64,000 bases of DNA, taken from positions 2,138,979-2,202,978 of the forward strand of contig NC_087383.1 in the NCBI RefSeq assembly GCF_963675165.1. Reading direction: 5' to 3'. A program made the position numbers and the translations under genes. The stretch comes from Halichondria panicea. Taxonomy: Eukaryota; Porifera; Demospongiae; Suberitida; Halichondriidae. Below are positions 37,715 to 49,589 of this stretch, in pieces; position 1 is the first letter of the stretch; every line of letters begins with the position of its first letter. Under the pieces are notes generated by a model. It worked only from the letters and a program-made list of their open reading frames with translations. It was not told the DNA's origin and ran no database searches.

Positions 37715-38497
37715 ATGGCTACTAAAGAGCAGAACCAAGGTATAAAGAGTGTCATGTTTCCTATAAAGAATAAACCCAATGGAACTCACCTATTGTTTTG
37801 TTTCCCCAGACTCCACCACCTCGTGTCCTCCCTCCCGAGAGAGGGTCCTGCTGAACCACAAGCTGTCCTCGTACAGGGACTACCTACAAAGTCGCTACAG
37901 AGAACCAGACTCCACATCAGTCACACAATGGCCTCCCGTCTCAACAAAAACAATTTTCAAACTGGCCATGATTCAGAAGGAGAAAATACAGAGAGGCAGA
38001 ATTGACGATGAATTTTTTAGACCATCAATCACAGCAAAAATTGACGATATTTTACTTCAAAAAACTCCGGTTGACTTGATAAACATTTTCTCTGAGATTA
38101 GAGATAGACGAAACTTTGTGTTGATTGAAGGAGCTCCCGGCTCTGGCAAGAGCACCCTTGCTCTACACATCTGTCAGGAGTGGGCAAAGGGGAAACTGTT
38201 CCAAGAGCTCGATATTGCAATCCTCGTGAAACTAAGAGATCCCCTCGTTAGAGAAGCCATTACAATTGCTGACATACTTCCCTGCATTGATACGGCCGAA
38301 TAACAGAAGATGGAATGAAGACGCTTGCCAGACATCTAACCACCCACTGCTCCGAACTGACACGATTGTACATACCCAGACACCTAAGATCCTGTATCGA
38401 GACAGTATTCAGGGACGCTAACAAAGAAAGGAAGAGAAATGGACTACCTGAGATTAATGTGTATGCATTTAATCTCGACCATTGCATGTACTTTTGA
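37715..38497 (+). pseudogene. NLR4, DEATH exon lost and NACHT-LRR deleted
   Basis: Exon 1 is 37715-37739 (MATKEQNQ). The DEATH exon and both intron halves are gone, leaving a short intron before exon 3 at 37810. Splicing exon 1 to exon 3 stays in frame (G+AC). Walker A GAPGSGKST is kept. After ADILPCIDTAE a stop appears where a deletion joins the NACHT N-part to the last LRR (MKTLARHLTTHCSELTRLYI, 38315 on), out of frame. If translated, the product would be about 172 residues: linker plus P-loop only. Its block after DPLVREA resembles NLR3. Confidence 0.85.
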
Positions 38498-38771
38498 CAA
38501 CTATTATATTTTATTCTACAATAATATTATCCAATATTGCTTCGAGAAAAGAAAAAAGTAGCGTACAGACATAATTATTACACGTAAAACAAAGGTCGAC
38601 GTTGTTATTTATGCATCTAATCTCTATCATTGGTCAATATAATTATAGCACATGTACAGATGGTGAAGAGTGAATTCAATGCTTCCTACTGACACGGAGA
38701 GCATGTCATGCACTAGCTGTATGTATGTAACTGAATACACTATTGTAATAATGCTATAATCTCCACCTAGC

Positions 38772-38827
38772 TAGCCTCCTTCACAGGCTTTCAAGAGAAG
38801 TGTGGCCTGGGCCGGGATCCGAGGCTA
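38772..38827. repeat. 55-bp TAGCCTC…GAGGCTA mini-element
   Basis: Third copy of the element at 3823-3877, one base longer. Confidence 0.6.
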
Positions 38828-38981
38828 ATCATTAATTTTATTCTAGAACAATTATTTGCTTCAGTGCACAGAAGACTAGAAGGATGTCAGCACATTACAT
38901 AACTAAAAAACAAATCAGTTGGAATTGGTCAATATAGCACAGTAATAATGATGGTTTAAATTCAATTCTCCCTACAGTGTG

Positions 38982-40032
38982 TCACAGAGAGCACATGCAC
39001 TGTACGTATAAAACTGTCAATGAACACAATTTGCTAATGGGAATCCAATTTAACGCTCTGTCGATTTTGTTAATGAGGAAGATAAGCAGATTAACGTTCA
39101 CTTTGGCCCTCCCAAACATCTTCATGATTGCCAGGCCCTCGTATTGCAGCTGAAGGAGGTCCTGTGTGGGGAGAAGAGAGAGCAGTGAAACACTTCAACT
39201 GGCGTAAGACAAAGAATGCATGTATTTGTAAGACAAATGAATACATGTACTTACATACACAGTACAAGCATACCAACACTATACCTGACACAAGGCTGTA
39301 AACTTCTTGAACACTTTACGTACCTACCATCTACCTGTACACACACCCTCACCTGGAGGACCAGCTCCACCTTCTCTATCTGCTTGACGTGATCTCAAAC
39401 ACAATCCTGAACCTGGGCGAGTAAGAAATAATGTTCACATAATTATAGCATAACGTTGCACATAAGATCAAGGTCGTAGCAAGCGGTCAGGCTGGTCAGG
39501 TTTTGGCCTAACCACTTTAGCAGCTGGGTAGGTAATGGTCGTAAATATTGTAAGTGATAATGCGCATGCTGTTTTGGTGAGGAAAAGTGATGACCTTTTT
39601 CTTAAGTAAAAAATTCACCACTGTATGCAAAAGTTCCAATAGTAGAAAAGCAGCTGACCTTTAATCAAGTTGGCCTGACCACTTTAAAGTTGCTTGCTAC
39701 GCCCCTGCATGAACATTGGGGCATAAAAATAAGTTAATAGCCTCACACTGGAGGAATTGTTAAAGTCTAGATTAGTAGTAGAGTCTGAGCTTCAGTCAAA
39801 CAGTGGACAAAGTACGTACCAGAGCAATTAATGGCACATGTGATGATTATCATGTTGTTTAATAGAAGTATGCTAGTATAACGGCTACTCAAGTATACGG
39901 AGACTCACAGAGTGGGTGGAGCATATCTCCATGGACGCTGATGTATGGATGATTGGCTTGGTCACGTCAGAGTACTTGTCCATACCCAGCCTTCTGTCCG
40001 GGGGGTCCACTGTCGATGCTCGCAAGAACTCT
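38982..40032 (-). pseudogene. IQGAP-like 3'-end remnant, block 4
   Basis: Terminal exon 38982-39161 is open (DLLQLQYEGLAIMKMFGRAK … LLIFLIN, then an unrelated tail). The penultimate exon (about 39354-39417) has the same central deletion as block 3. Exon 39909-40032 reads EFLRASTVDPPDRRLGMDKY. The shared lesion shows blocks 3 and 4 descend from one broken ancestor. Confidence 0.65.
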
Positions 40033-40214
40033 CTGTGGGGGGTACAATGAGTGTATGTATATTCATACCCTCTGCATGGCAACGAAAATAGCTAATGTGC
40101 AATTTAGATCATACGATACTTTAGTAGAACACACATGGCATCATCACATGACCATCATTCGTACATACACACTTTCAACTACAAATTCAGTTTTGGTTAT
40201 CACATTTCTTATAC

Positions 40215-42306
40215 CTAAACTTCTTGAAGGTGTCCGAGTGTACGGGTTCATTACTGACAGGGCAGCACTCTCAGCCTCAAACTGTGCAAAGGAACAGGAA
40301 AAACACGATAAACTCTTAAACCAACAGATATAACCAGACAATAATCATGGAAAGTTAACGATGCTGATTTGGCGTTTTTCACCAACAAATAATATCTAGT
40401 CCAGTACTAATTTAATGTACATAGATGCAGTGCATAATGTAGGCCATAATCTGTACAGGTATACTGTACCACTTTTATCACCTGTTGTTTGTAGCACTCA
40501 AATATCTACCCCATCGGCACACTGCTCTGATCCAACTCCTCACAGCGATCCAGTGCCTTCTTGAGCTCTTCCTCCATCACAAGTCTCTCTTGCACAGCAG
40601 ACTGGGTAATAAATTGCATGGTGGTCATGTACACACACACAGGTATACAGATACAACCATCACAACATCGTGGTAGTGGTACAGTAGTTATATAATTGCA
40701 GGTACATGTATTAATGAAAGCACCGCGGGTGCTGATGCCTCGTTGGAGGTGCAAAGCTACATAACATAAAGCTACACACATTATCATGATGAATATTTTT
40801 GCATTTTTGCTGCATGCAAACTCAAATTGCATGGTGGTCGATCATGTACACACACACACACAGGTAATACAACCACCATGTGGTAGTGGTACAGCTGTTT
40901 GCTCACTGCATTACCACAAAACAACAAAATACCATACAATGTTGCTATGCAAACAACATGTGGTCCTAAGCAATGATGGCTTCTAGCACTTGTAGGTACT
41001 TTTTGAGAGTTACAAAAATGGCTAATCTGCGAGACCCTCAAAAATTACCCACTATAAGGTGGCATCAATATTAACTGATACAGTACCCGAAATGCAACTT
41101 TTATATGGGGAAAAAAAAAGGACAATAGTCTCTAGACACAATCGGCATCATGTATTGTGTATTTTGCCTAAGCCTTAATCTGTATAGCAGGTCATTTTCG
41201 TGGGATAAAAAATCCGAGACAAAAACGTAGGCGTGGTGCAGCAGTGATTTTGTGTGTAAAAATTCCCTTTGCTTCACTGCATTGCATGCGTTCCGGTCAA
41301 CCATGCCTACGTTTTTGTGAGTGATAAATATTCGTCAAGGTTTAGCTTGCCCACGGAAACTCTACCCAGGACGCTATACGTACGGTACGGTATACTGTAC
41401 CACTGTATCACCTGTTTCAAGTACTCTTCCTTCTCACGTTACTTTGTAGCACTCGAATATGTCCACCCCGTCCACTGCTCTGCTCCAACTCCTTACAGCG
41501 ATCTAGTGCCTTCTTGAGCTCTTCCTCCATCACAAGTCTCTCTTGCACAGCAGACTGGGTAATAGATTGCATGGTGGTCATGTACACACACACAGGTATA
41601 CAGATACAACCATCACAACATCGTGGTAGTGGTACAGTAGTTATAATAAAGGTACAGTAGACTCTCGCTATTCCGACTCTCTGAAGTACGGCCTGAAATG
41701 TGGCCAACTCGCTATTCTGTATACCTGCTGCCCCAAACTAGTAATTTTATACGTATACATTTTGGGTGTGGTTTAGCAGAAAAAACTGTGTGTGGGGGGA
41801 GTGGTTGGGGTGTACAATGAGAGGTAGGAAGCGGGATGCTCATGAACACTACAATGAAAGTTATAAAAAAGGTAAACCGTTTTGTGAGCAAACACAGCAG
41901 TGGGATTACATTGTAATAGAGAGGAAATATGATTCATTATCTTTATTTGTTATCCTCGAGACAAAACCGCAAAATTAGTCATTAATATTCGAGGTAGGTT
42001 GATTTTAAGCCGCGGCTATTTTCTGAAATGCAAACTACCGCGCTCTTCTGGCCAAGTTGCACTGTCCCAAGGGTGGCCGGATTAACGAGAGTCTACTGTA
42101 CATGTATTAATTATACAGTATTTACCGAGTGCAAACATGTACATGCTAAACTCACATCTGCCCTTGCTGTTGGCCAGTTCCAATTCTCTCACCAGCTCAG
42201 CCATGACACCCGGGTCCATGATTTGAGACCTCTCGGGCAGTATCTCCTCCAACTCCCTCAGCAGGTCATCCTCTAGACATTGAATGGTCTCACTCTTCTC
42301 CTCAAC
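40215..42306 (-). pseudogene. Kinesin-7-like coiled-coil exons, block 4
   Basis: Same set as block 3: 42156-42306 (one extra C, so frameshifted), 58-base exons at 41497-41554 and 40544-40601, and 40215-40281 (EAESAALSVMNPYT). Near-identical in sequence to 26845-28934. Confidence 0.5.
41655..42098. mobile_element. MITE family 1, complete copy
   Basis: CAGTAGACTCTCG … CGAGAGTCTACTG with TA on both sides, at the same relative site as 28293 and 33093. Confidence 0.88.
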
Positions 42307-42529
42307 CTGACAGGGGAACATCAATAAGTTGCTGCCAGGTGGAGAATACTCGACATACAATAGTGACATGCATGTACACTCAACTACTGAATCTGGCAAT
42401 GAAATTTAACGGTATTCTCCCACTTTGAAATAAAGGCCAGCTTAAAGTTGGACTGTAGTTAGCAAATAGTAGATCGATTTTGATTAAAGGCCAGTGAATA
42501 TTCTAACCACTGCACATGTGTATCTCTCA

Positions 42530-43000
42530 CCTCTGTGGGTGGTATAGGAACGAGGGAGGCCCTCTGATACTGTCTAGAGGACTGGACTTCTTCTCACTGC
42601 CAAGGTATAAAAACAAAATATGCATTTGGTAAAATCTACTCTCAAACAACATTGCACATTGACAGGTAAAGGGTTATTAAAGTAAAATATGAAGTTTGAC
42701 CAAGCATTCCTCCTCTCACCTCCTGCTCATTCAGGAACTTCATGAACCTTTGAAGGACTCGTCACATGATCTTGAAAGATACGGACTTGGTTGAGGATTT
42801 GAGTGGGGCTAAAGTGAGAGAGGAGGTTGTGGGAGAGGGGCCTCAGACCAGGGCTGGTGGGACGCAGTGTCACGTGAGAGAAGACTCGGACACATGATCC
42901 TCTGTCTGCGGACAGTTGCTGTGAGGAGAATGAGAATTTTAAGGCACTGGAATTGAACTGTGCACAAGCACGAAATACATGCACTATTTTATTCGTACCA
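42530..43000 (-). pseudogene. Kinesin-7-like linker exons, block 4
   Basis: Ser/Pro exon near 42530-42600 and the linker near 42718-42915, here disrupted by a base gain near 42909. Upstream exons are absent because the block ends at the 43545 breakpoint. Confidence 0.4.
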
Positions 43001-43136
43001 CATAACTAACTAAAAATGCTCACCAATAAAACACCACACACCACTTGGTGTACAACATTTTAACGAATCTACAAATGAACTGCTGCTCCTCTAGACAACC
43101 TGCCCAACCCTCCACATACACACTGGCTGGATCATG

Positions 43137-43408
43137 CATAAAGAAAATGGCATCTATTTTCACAGCGTTTGACCATCAAACGTATCAGAGAATAATCTCA
43201 CGCCCATATTGCTGATTTGCTTGAAATGCCCACCACCTTCTTAGCAATGTACCAGCAAGGGGCTTTTGTTGTGAGCATCAATGGTAGGCCATGGCATTCA
43301 GTTGCTATTGATGAGTCACATGAAATGCAGGTACTCTCTGATAAGAAGATCTTAATTGGACTGTTTGTGTCTGAAATGGGAGGCTTACTACAACTTCATA
43401 TCAGCTAA
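43137..43408 (+). pseudogene. Fragment of uncharacterised mobile-element-type protein
   Basis: Third copy of the 6412-6672 fragment, nearly identical to it, including the same frame break. Confidence 0.4.
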
Positions 43409-43544
43409 AGCCTACAAGGTGTTAGGGCCTTCTGAAAATATGATTTCCTCTACCAACTCGATCAAAACTATATAAGAAACAATTTTACTTTTCCCTAGTG
43501 AGATCTCAGCTCTCTCAACTCTGGCGACCAATTACTGCTCAAAT

Positions 43545-43785
43545 GTAAGTGGATAATGTACACTGGGAGGCTGTGGGGGCACATGTAAGTGGATAATGTA
43601 CACTGGGGGCTGTGGGGGTACATGTAAGTGGATAATGTACACTGGGAGGCTGTGGGGGGTACATGTAAGTGGATAATGTACACTGGGGGCTGTGGGGGCA
43701 CATGTAAGTGGATAATGTACACTGGGGGCTGTGGGGGCACATGTAAGTGGATAATGTACACTGGGAGGCTGTGGGGGGCTACGTA
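43545..43785. repeat. 39-41-bp minisatellite, unit 2
   Basis: Six units of the GTGGATAATGTACACTGGG repeat. The left edge joins kinesin-block DNA directly (GCTCAAAT then GTAAGTGG), marking a recombination junction. Confidence 0.9.
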
Positions 43786-43896
43786 TAATTATATCAAGAT
43801 ATAATTTTTGGTTACGAAATACTGAATGTAGGGCATAATAGGTTCTTTCCACAAGCATAATAGGCTGAATTTGGGGCAGTGCTCAAAAGCATAATA

Positions 43897-46804
43897 GGCA
43901 TCCAGGTGGTCCACCAGCGACTGGACGGCCTTGTACCGATCCTGTCTCTATGGGGGTACGTGTACAGTGGATAATGTACACTAGAGGGCTGTGGAGGGAT
44001 AAGATAATGTACACTGGGGGGTAATGTCTACACTGTAAGTAGACACTGGAGGGAACAATTGAAATGCTTGAATAAACAATCTTGTTCAGAAAGTGACGGA
44101 GTATGTTGGACCTGAAAGCTATCAATGTTACGTTGTGGACAGTCAAGTCAGAATTTACAGTCGACCGTACACGACCATAAGTATCAAGCATGATCAAGGG
44201 CGTATACAGAGAAGAGGGCATGCAACTCACTATGTATCCTACGTACTCATCCGACTTCGTATCAGAGACCGGATATGCTAAAAATAGAATTCAGTATACG
44301 GACGTGAACAAGTGGGCGGTGCTGTTTACGGAGTTATAATTATGGGCGTGTACATCAGAGCTGTCTTTGCTAGCTAGCTAGCTAGCTAACATAACATGAA
44401 CAGTGCAGTATTATTTTAGAGAAGTGTCATGACCAGTCCTAGTCCAGCCAGGTCCAATACAACCCCTTCGAGCAGGAAGTTAAGTGCTGGGCGCATTGTT
44501 AAGAAGTACCAGAGACTCAGGAAGACAGGTTTATTGTACCTAGGTTTCATCTTCTTGGAGTTGCAACTGTTGGATGGTTTGCCTCTTTGCCTTTGACACT
44601 GCTAGTACGAGCCATACTGCTGCTGAGAACTAGTTTTACTATGCTGCAATCAAGCTAGCTAGCTAGTACAGATATAAAAAATACTTTGATTTACCTTGTG
44701 CGGTCAAAGGTTACGCGTGGGCGTTTTTGTGGGCAGTTCTAAAAATAGCTCAATACAAAGTCGGATGATCTGAGAATAGGGCGAGAGTTGCATGCCCTCT
44801 TCTCTGTATACGCCCTTGGCATGATGCACTAATAATAATACACTATGGTGAGAACCGTTTCCAAGTTGGCCACCAGTATATACGTGTACCTGCATGGCTT
44901 CCACGACGATGATGTACACACCAGCTGTGAATTCCTTGTCCGATATCCATAGTTTGTTTAGGTCAAAGTGTCTACAAGGGAAGCAATGGAGTGTTACTAT
45001 ATATATACACAGGAAATGAGACAATGGTTGTCATGGTACTAGACCTGCTGAGACAACATTGCACAATAGGTCAGAGCACTTAATTTACTAACATCAGGAG
45101 TTCAATAAGAATCCTAATGCACTCCTGCTGAACATGCAGTTCGATTTAAGTTAGGGAAACCACCTTGCCTACAAGTACAGTGTTGTAATACCTACGCATG
45201 TACACTGTATACATATACATTAGGGAAACCACCTTGCCTACAAATAGCACCTATGCACACGAGGCATTGACTGACTTACTGCAGTATTGGCTTGAGGACA
45301 CTGTCGATGTGAGAGAGTCCGGCAAAAGTGATGAGCTCAGTGAGACTATCCTGAGAGTACCCTCCCAGACTGTCCCACTCCTCCACAACAGGCTGGATCT
45401 CACCAGACTCTCTGTCAGAGTGGGAGGGGGGTTACTATGGGCACACACTGCATATACTCATACACATTGCCTAAGGCCACCAATGGGTAATGGTGCGTGT
45501 ACGTCGCTCATTGAAGCTACAGTATGTATGATTGTGTATTAGCCAGTGCTCCAGGAGCAGCAACTTGTAGATACTATTAATGTTATTACACAATTATAGT
45601 ATACCTTGACTGGGCGACACTGTGACTGTGCATATTGAAGAGGAAGGGCGGCACTATCTTGTTCATGTGATCAAGGTCCCAAATGTTCATCTGGAGGTTG
45701 TCTTGCCTACCAATCTTCTTTATCACTCCCCTCTGCCGTTGCAACCCAGCCATCTGCGTCCTGTGTGAGGTGTAGTGGGGAGGGGTGGAGTTGGTGATAT
45801 AAGCAATGTGATCACAAGTAATGATGTGGCAGAGCACCCTAAGCGCGGTACAGTTAAAATATGACACCTAACAATTCGAACTGTGGCCACTCAAACTCAT
45901 TTCATTTCAAAACAGTGAATGTGCTCATACTCGTGATATTTGTCGGCGTCGTCGACATTCTTGGTGAGGCTAAGAGAGGCAAAGCGGTGGATGAGGAAGT
46001 CGTACTGTCTGTGGTAGGGGGTGTTCCCTTCCTCTCGCTCGGCAAACTTCACAAACTGTGTGTGTGGAGGAAAGGTCGTCAATGTGTTGTATACACAATA
46101 CACTATTAACAAAATGAAAAGTATATGTACATGCAATCTAATCGTGAAGATACACGTTCACTCTCTGCACTCACCCACCCACCCACTCTACTCACACACC
46201 CACTCCCACACCCACACACATCACACTCCCCCCTACTCACCGAATTGGTGGCCAGTTCTGTGTTGCTAGTTTCCAGCATATTATGCAGTATATCCAGGTA
46301 GCTATCCACAATCAACTGGAGCTTTCGTGAGTCACAGGCTGACAGCAGCTTCTCCGTCACTTGCAGAGCCACACTCACATGCCTGGGGGGAGGGAGAGGC
46401 ATGAAAATGGTATTTTGTACCACGTTTGTGAGAAAGCCATTGGTTGTATCATAGATATAACATTTAAAGTTCCCAGCCACATAAGATACATCATTTTCTG
46501 TTCCGGAGGTACGGGGATGGTCGATAAATTTCCCTAGCTATACATGACATGTCGACATTATATACTGTACAGGTACGTTTCTGAAATAGTCGTCTAACCC
46601 GTTTCTCTCTCTTTGCAGGCTCCGACGCAGTCTCAGAGCGAGGTACTCTCCAATATTGTCCAGATGGTCAGGGGAGGTTTGAGCAAAAAAGAGCAGCTTG
46701 TCTATATTAGCAGACACAGGTGTGGGTGTTTGAGGGTCCTCTGGGAAGAGCCCATCAACCAGCCGTTTGTAGCGAGGTTTGGGGCAGCAGAAGCACGTCG
46801 CCAT
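43897..46804 (-). CDS. EFR3-like protein, 5' half with intact frame (unit 2)
   Basis: Exons 46599-46804, 46241-46382, 45931-46055, 45605-45760, 45280-45411 and 44890-44971 join in phase to 281 codons. A truncated exon 7 (about 43897-43947) follows. The start MATCFCCPKPRYKRLVDGLF gives the Cys-rich N-terminus palmitoylated in EFR3, followed by HEAT-like helical repeats (LLSACDSRKLQLIVDSYLDI; FVKFAEREEGNTPYHRQYDF; IWDLDHMNKIVPPFLFNM). Family knowledge: EFR3 anchors PI4KIIIalpha at the plasma membrane. Exon 2 is 9 bases shorter than in unit 3 (loss of HIM). The gene lacks exons 8-10 here, so a full protein is impossible; a truncated membrane-anchored product could be made. Confidence 0.75.
44195..44818. 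mobile_element. 624-bp TIR element in EFR3 intron 6 (unit 2)
   Basis: Ends CAAGGGCGTATACAGAGAAG and its inverted complement. Flanked by GCATGAT on both sides (44188-44194, 44819-44825). Unit 1 has a single GCGTGAT at this place. Inside is a plus-strand frame starting MTSPSPARS … KLSAGRIVKKYQRLRKTG, not recognised. Confidence 0.85.
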
Positions 46805-46869
46805 AGTTAGTCTGTGTCTTGATTGATTGCAGACCTAGCATTTATTTGTAAAACGTAGAGCAGAGGTTT

Positions 46870-47471
46870 TTATGTAATATGTTGGCAACCCTGCGTTTTC
46901 TTCTGGGTTTCTCACCCGTATCGTTTAAGGTACCCCCGAACGAGTCGGGTAAGAACTCAGCTAGTTCGATAAATTCCCCTTTTTCCGATTTTTTAGATAG
47001 TTTGTTGGGAATGGGGATGGCATTCTGGCCTACATTGACCGTATATGAGACTTCTGGTCAAAGTAACGGAATAATGCTTGGTATGGTCGGTAATGTGGGG
47101 AGGCTCATGCGGGTTTTGAGTACGGGGGGGGCACTATTGGATACGAGGGGAACATGTGCTAGTGAGGTACTTGACATACCTGCCGTTCCGGTGCGACAAC
47201 AGGGCCTGAGGTGGGACGTACCCGAACCGGAAGCAGAGATGGTTGGGATCGAGGGTGGGACTGATGGTGAGACTGATGAGGGGCCGGCTGTGGGACGGTG
47301 TTGTTGGACTGCTGCCTGAATCCGCTGGTCCATTGCGGTGGTAACACCGTGCCGAGGGCTGCCTGGACAGAATTGGCAATCATGGTGTTGAGAGTTGTCG
47401 GAGTTGTCGTCGGGTTGGTGGAACTGATTGGCGGTTCCAGTTGAGGATGTGCTCGAGGAGGTAGTGGTCAT
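46870..47471 (-). pseudogene. Gag-like retroelement ORF, unit 2 copy
   Basis: From ATG 47471-47469. Several small deletions and an insertion (for example near 47342 and 47050) break the frame relative to the 62.1-kb copy. It ends at the same point next to EFR3 exon 1 as in unit 3. Confidence 0.7.
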
Positions 47472-47713
47472 CTTCGTATAGAGAATTACAGGATAGATCA
47501 GCAAGGGAAATCTTGAGGATAGACCCAGAAGAGAAGTTTTCTTGTTCTTTCACTGACTGCCTGACCACGTGTTCCTTGCGCATGCCAGTAGATCTACCGT
47601 GTTGGTTGCAATTGGTATCTGTACGTCACCTGTTAACCACATTTAATCCTTCTGATTAAATTCCATTATATTTCTGAGAGAGCTAGCTGCAAGGCACAGA
47701 TTTATTTGCTGGA

Positions 47714-48215
47714 ATGGCCACTAAAGAGCAGAACCAAGGTATAAAGACTGTCATGTTTCCTATAAAGGATAAACCCAATGATTGCTAAAGCATAAAACCC
47801 TCATTGGTGATTGCTAACCTTGTGTGCTTGCTATCTATTTCAGAGCTCACAATTGACTATCTGAAGACAGAAATGAAACTGACTGATGAGCAGCTCAATA
47901 CAGCAATACAAGAACCAGATCTACCCGAGTTAGCAGCATGTTTCGATAACACTGATGATTATCTTGAAAAGCTGGAGCTGTCAATGGAGCTGCCCTCTAT
48001 CAACTTCTGAATACAAACAATTCCCTTGAATGTCTTAATTTGTCTGGTAACACATTGACTAACTGTCGTCACATTGCTGCTGGACTTGCAGCCAATAAGA
48101 CTCTGAGAAGATTGGACTTGTAAACTGACTGATCAGAGTATCGAGGAGCTATCAACTGGACTGATCAACAAGATTAAAGAACTGTGCATTAGTGGTAATT
48201 ATATCACATTATAAT
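47714..48215 (+). pseudogene. NLR5 remnant (DEATH start joined to LRR)
   Basis: Exon 1 47714-47738; exon 2 from 47844 reads ELTIDYLKTEMKLTDEQLNT up to LEKLELS. It then fuses to the LRR region (NGAALYQLLNTNNSLECLNL) out of frame; the entire NACHT is deleted. LRR coding ends near 48210 in AT-rich DNA. The upstream hairpin is also absent in this copy. Confidence 0.85.
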
Positions 48216-48329
48216 AAATGACAATTTGAGAAAAGTAGCAAAGTACTATAATATATAGTATATTATGTTGGAACATTAGGTCGTTAATAACGTGTCAATA
48301 GTACATGCAGATGATATAAATAATTCATG

Positions 48330-49398
48330 CACTGCTGTGAATAGTCAATGAATACATGCAATTTGCTAATGGAAAATCCAATTTAACGCTCTGTCGATTA
48401 TTGTTCATGAGGAAGATGAGCAGATTAACATGTACATTCACTTTGGTCCTTCCAAACATCTTCATGATTGCCAGGCCCTCGTATTGCAGCTGAAGGAGGT
48501 CCTGTGTGGGGAGAAGAGAGGGCAGTGAAACACTTCAACTAGTATAAGACAAAGAATGCATGTATTTGTAAGACAAATGAATACATGTACTTACATACAC
48601 CGTACAAGCATACCAACACTATACCTGACACAAGGCAGTAAACTTCTTGAACACTTTACGTACCTACCAAATTAATTCTACCTGCACACACACCCTCACC
48701 TGGAGGACCAGCTCCACCTTCTCTATCTGCCTGACGTGATCTCAAACACAACATGTCCGAACCTGAACCTGGGCGAGTAAGAATAACGTTCACATAATTA
48801 TAGCATAACGTTGCACATAAGATCAAGGCCGTAGCAAGCTGTCAGGCTGGTCAGGTTTTGGCCTAACCACTTTTTGTAGCTGGGTAGGTAATGGTCGTAA
48901 ATATTGTAAGTGATAATGCGCATGCTGTTTTGGTGAGGAAAAGTGATGACCTTTTCTGAGGTAAAAAATTCACCACTGTATGCAAAAGTTCCAATAGTAG
49001 AAAAACAGTTGACCTTTAATTGTAAGTTGGCCTGACCACTTTAAAGTTGCTTGCTACGCCCCTGCATGAAGATTGGGGCATACAAATAAGTTAATAGCCT
49101 CACACTGGAGGAATTGTTAAAGTCTAGATTAGTAGTATAGTCTGAGCTTCAGTCAAACAGTGGACAAAGTACGTACCAGAGCAATTAATGGCACATGTGA
49201 TGATGATCATGTTGTTTAATAGAAGTATGCTAGTATAACGGCTACTCTCACTCAAGTATACGGAGACTCACAGAGTGGGTGGAGCATATCTCCATGGACA
49301 CTGATGTATGGATGATTGGCTTGGTCACGTCAGAGTATGCGTCGATACCCAGCTATCTGTCCGGGGGGTCCACTGTCGATGCTTGCAGGAAGAACCCT
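48330..49398 (-). pseudogene. IQGAP-like 3'-end remnant, block 5
   Basis: Terminal exon to 48501 with a small in-frame insertion (KVNVHVNLLIFL). Penultimate exon about 48709-48775 with the central deletion. Exon 49272-49398 keeps ASTVDPPDR, then a stop, then LGIDAYSDVTKPIIH, the same stop position as in block 2. Confidence 0.6.
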
Positions 49399-49589
49399 CT
49401 GTGGGGGGTACAATGAGTGTATGTATATTCATACCCTCTGCATGGCAACGAAAATAGCTAATGTGCAATTTAGATTATACGATACTTTAGTAGAAACACA
49501 CATGGCATAATCACATGACCATCATTCGTACATACACACTTTCAACTATTTGACTACAAATTCAGTTTTGGTTATCACATTTCTTATAC

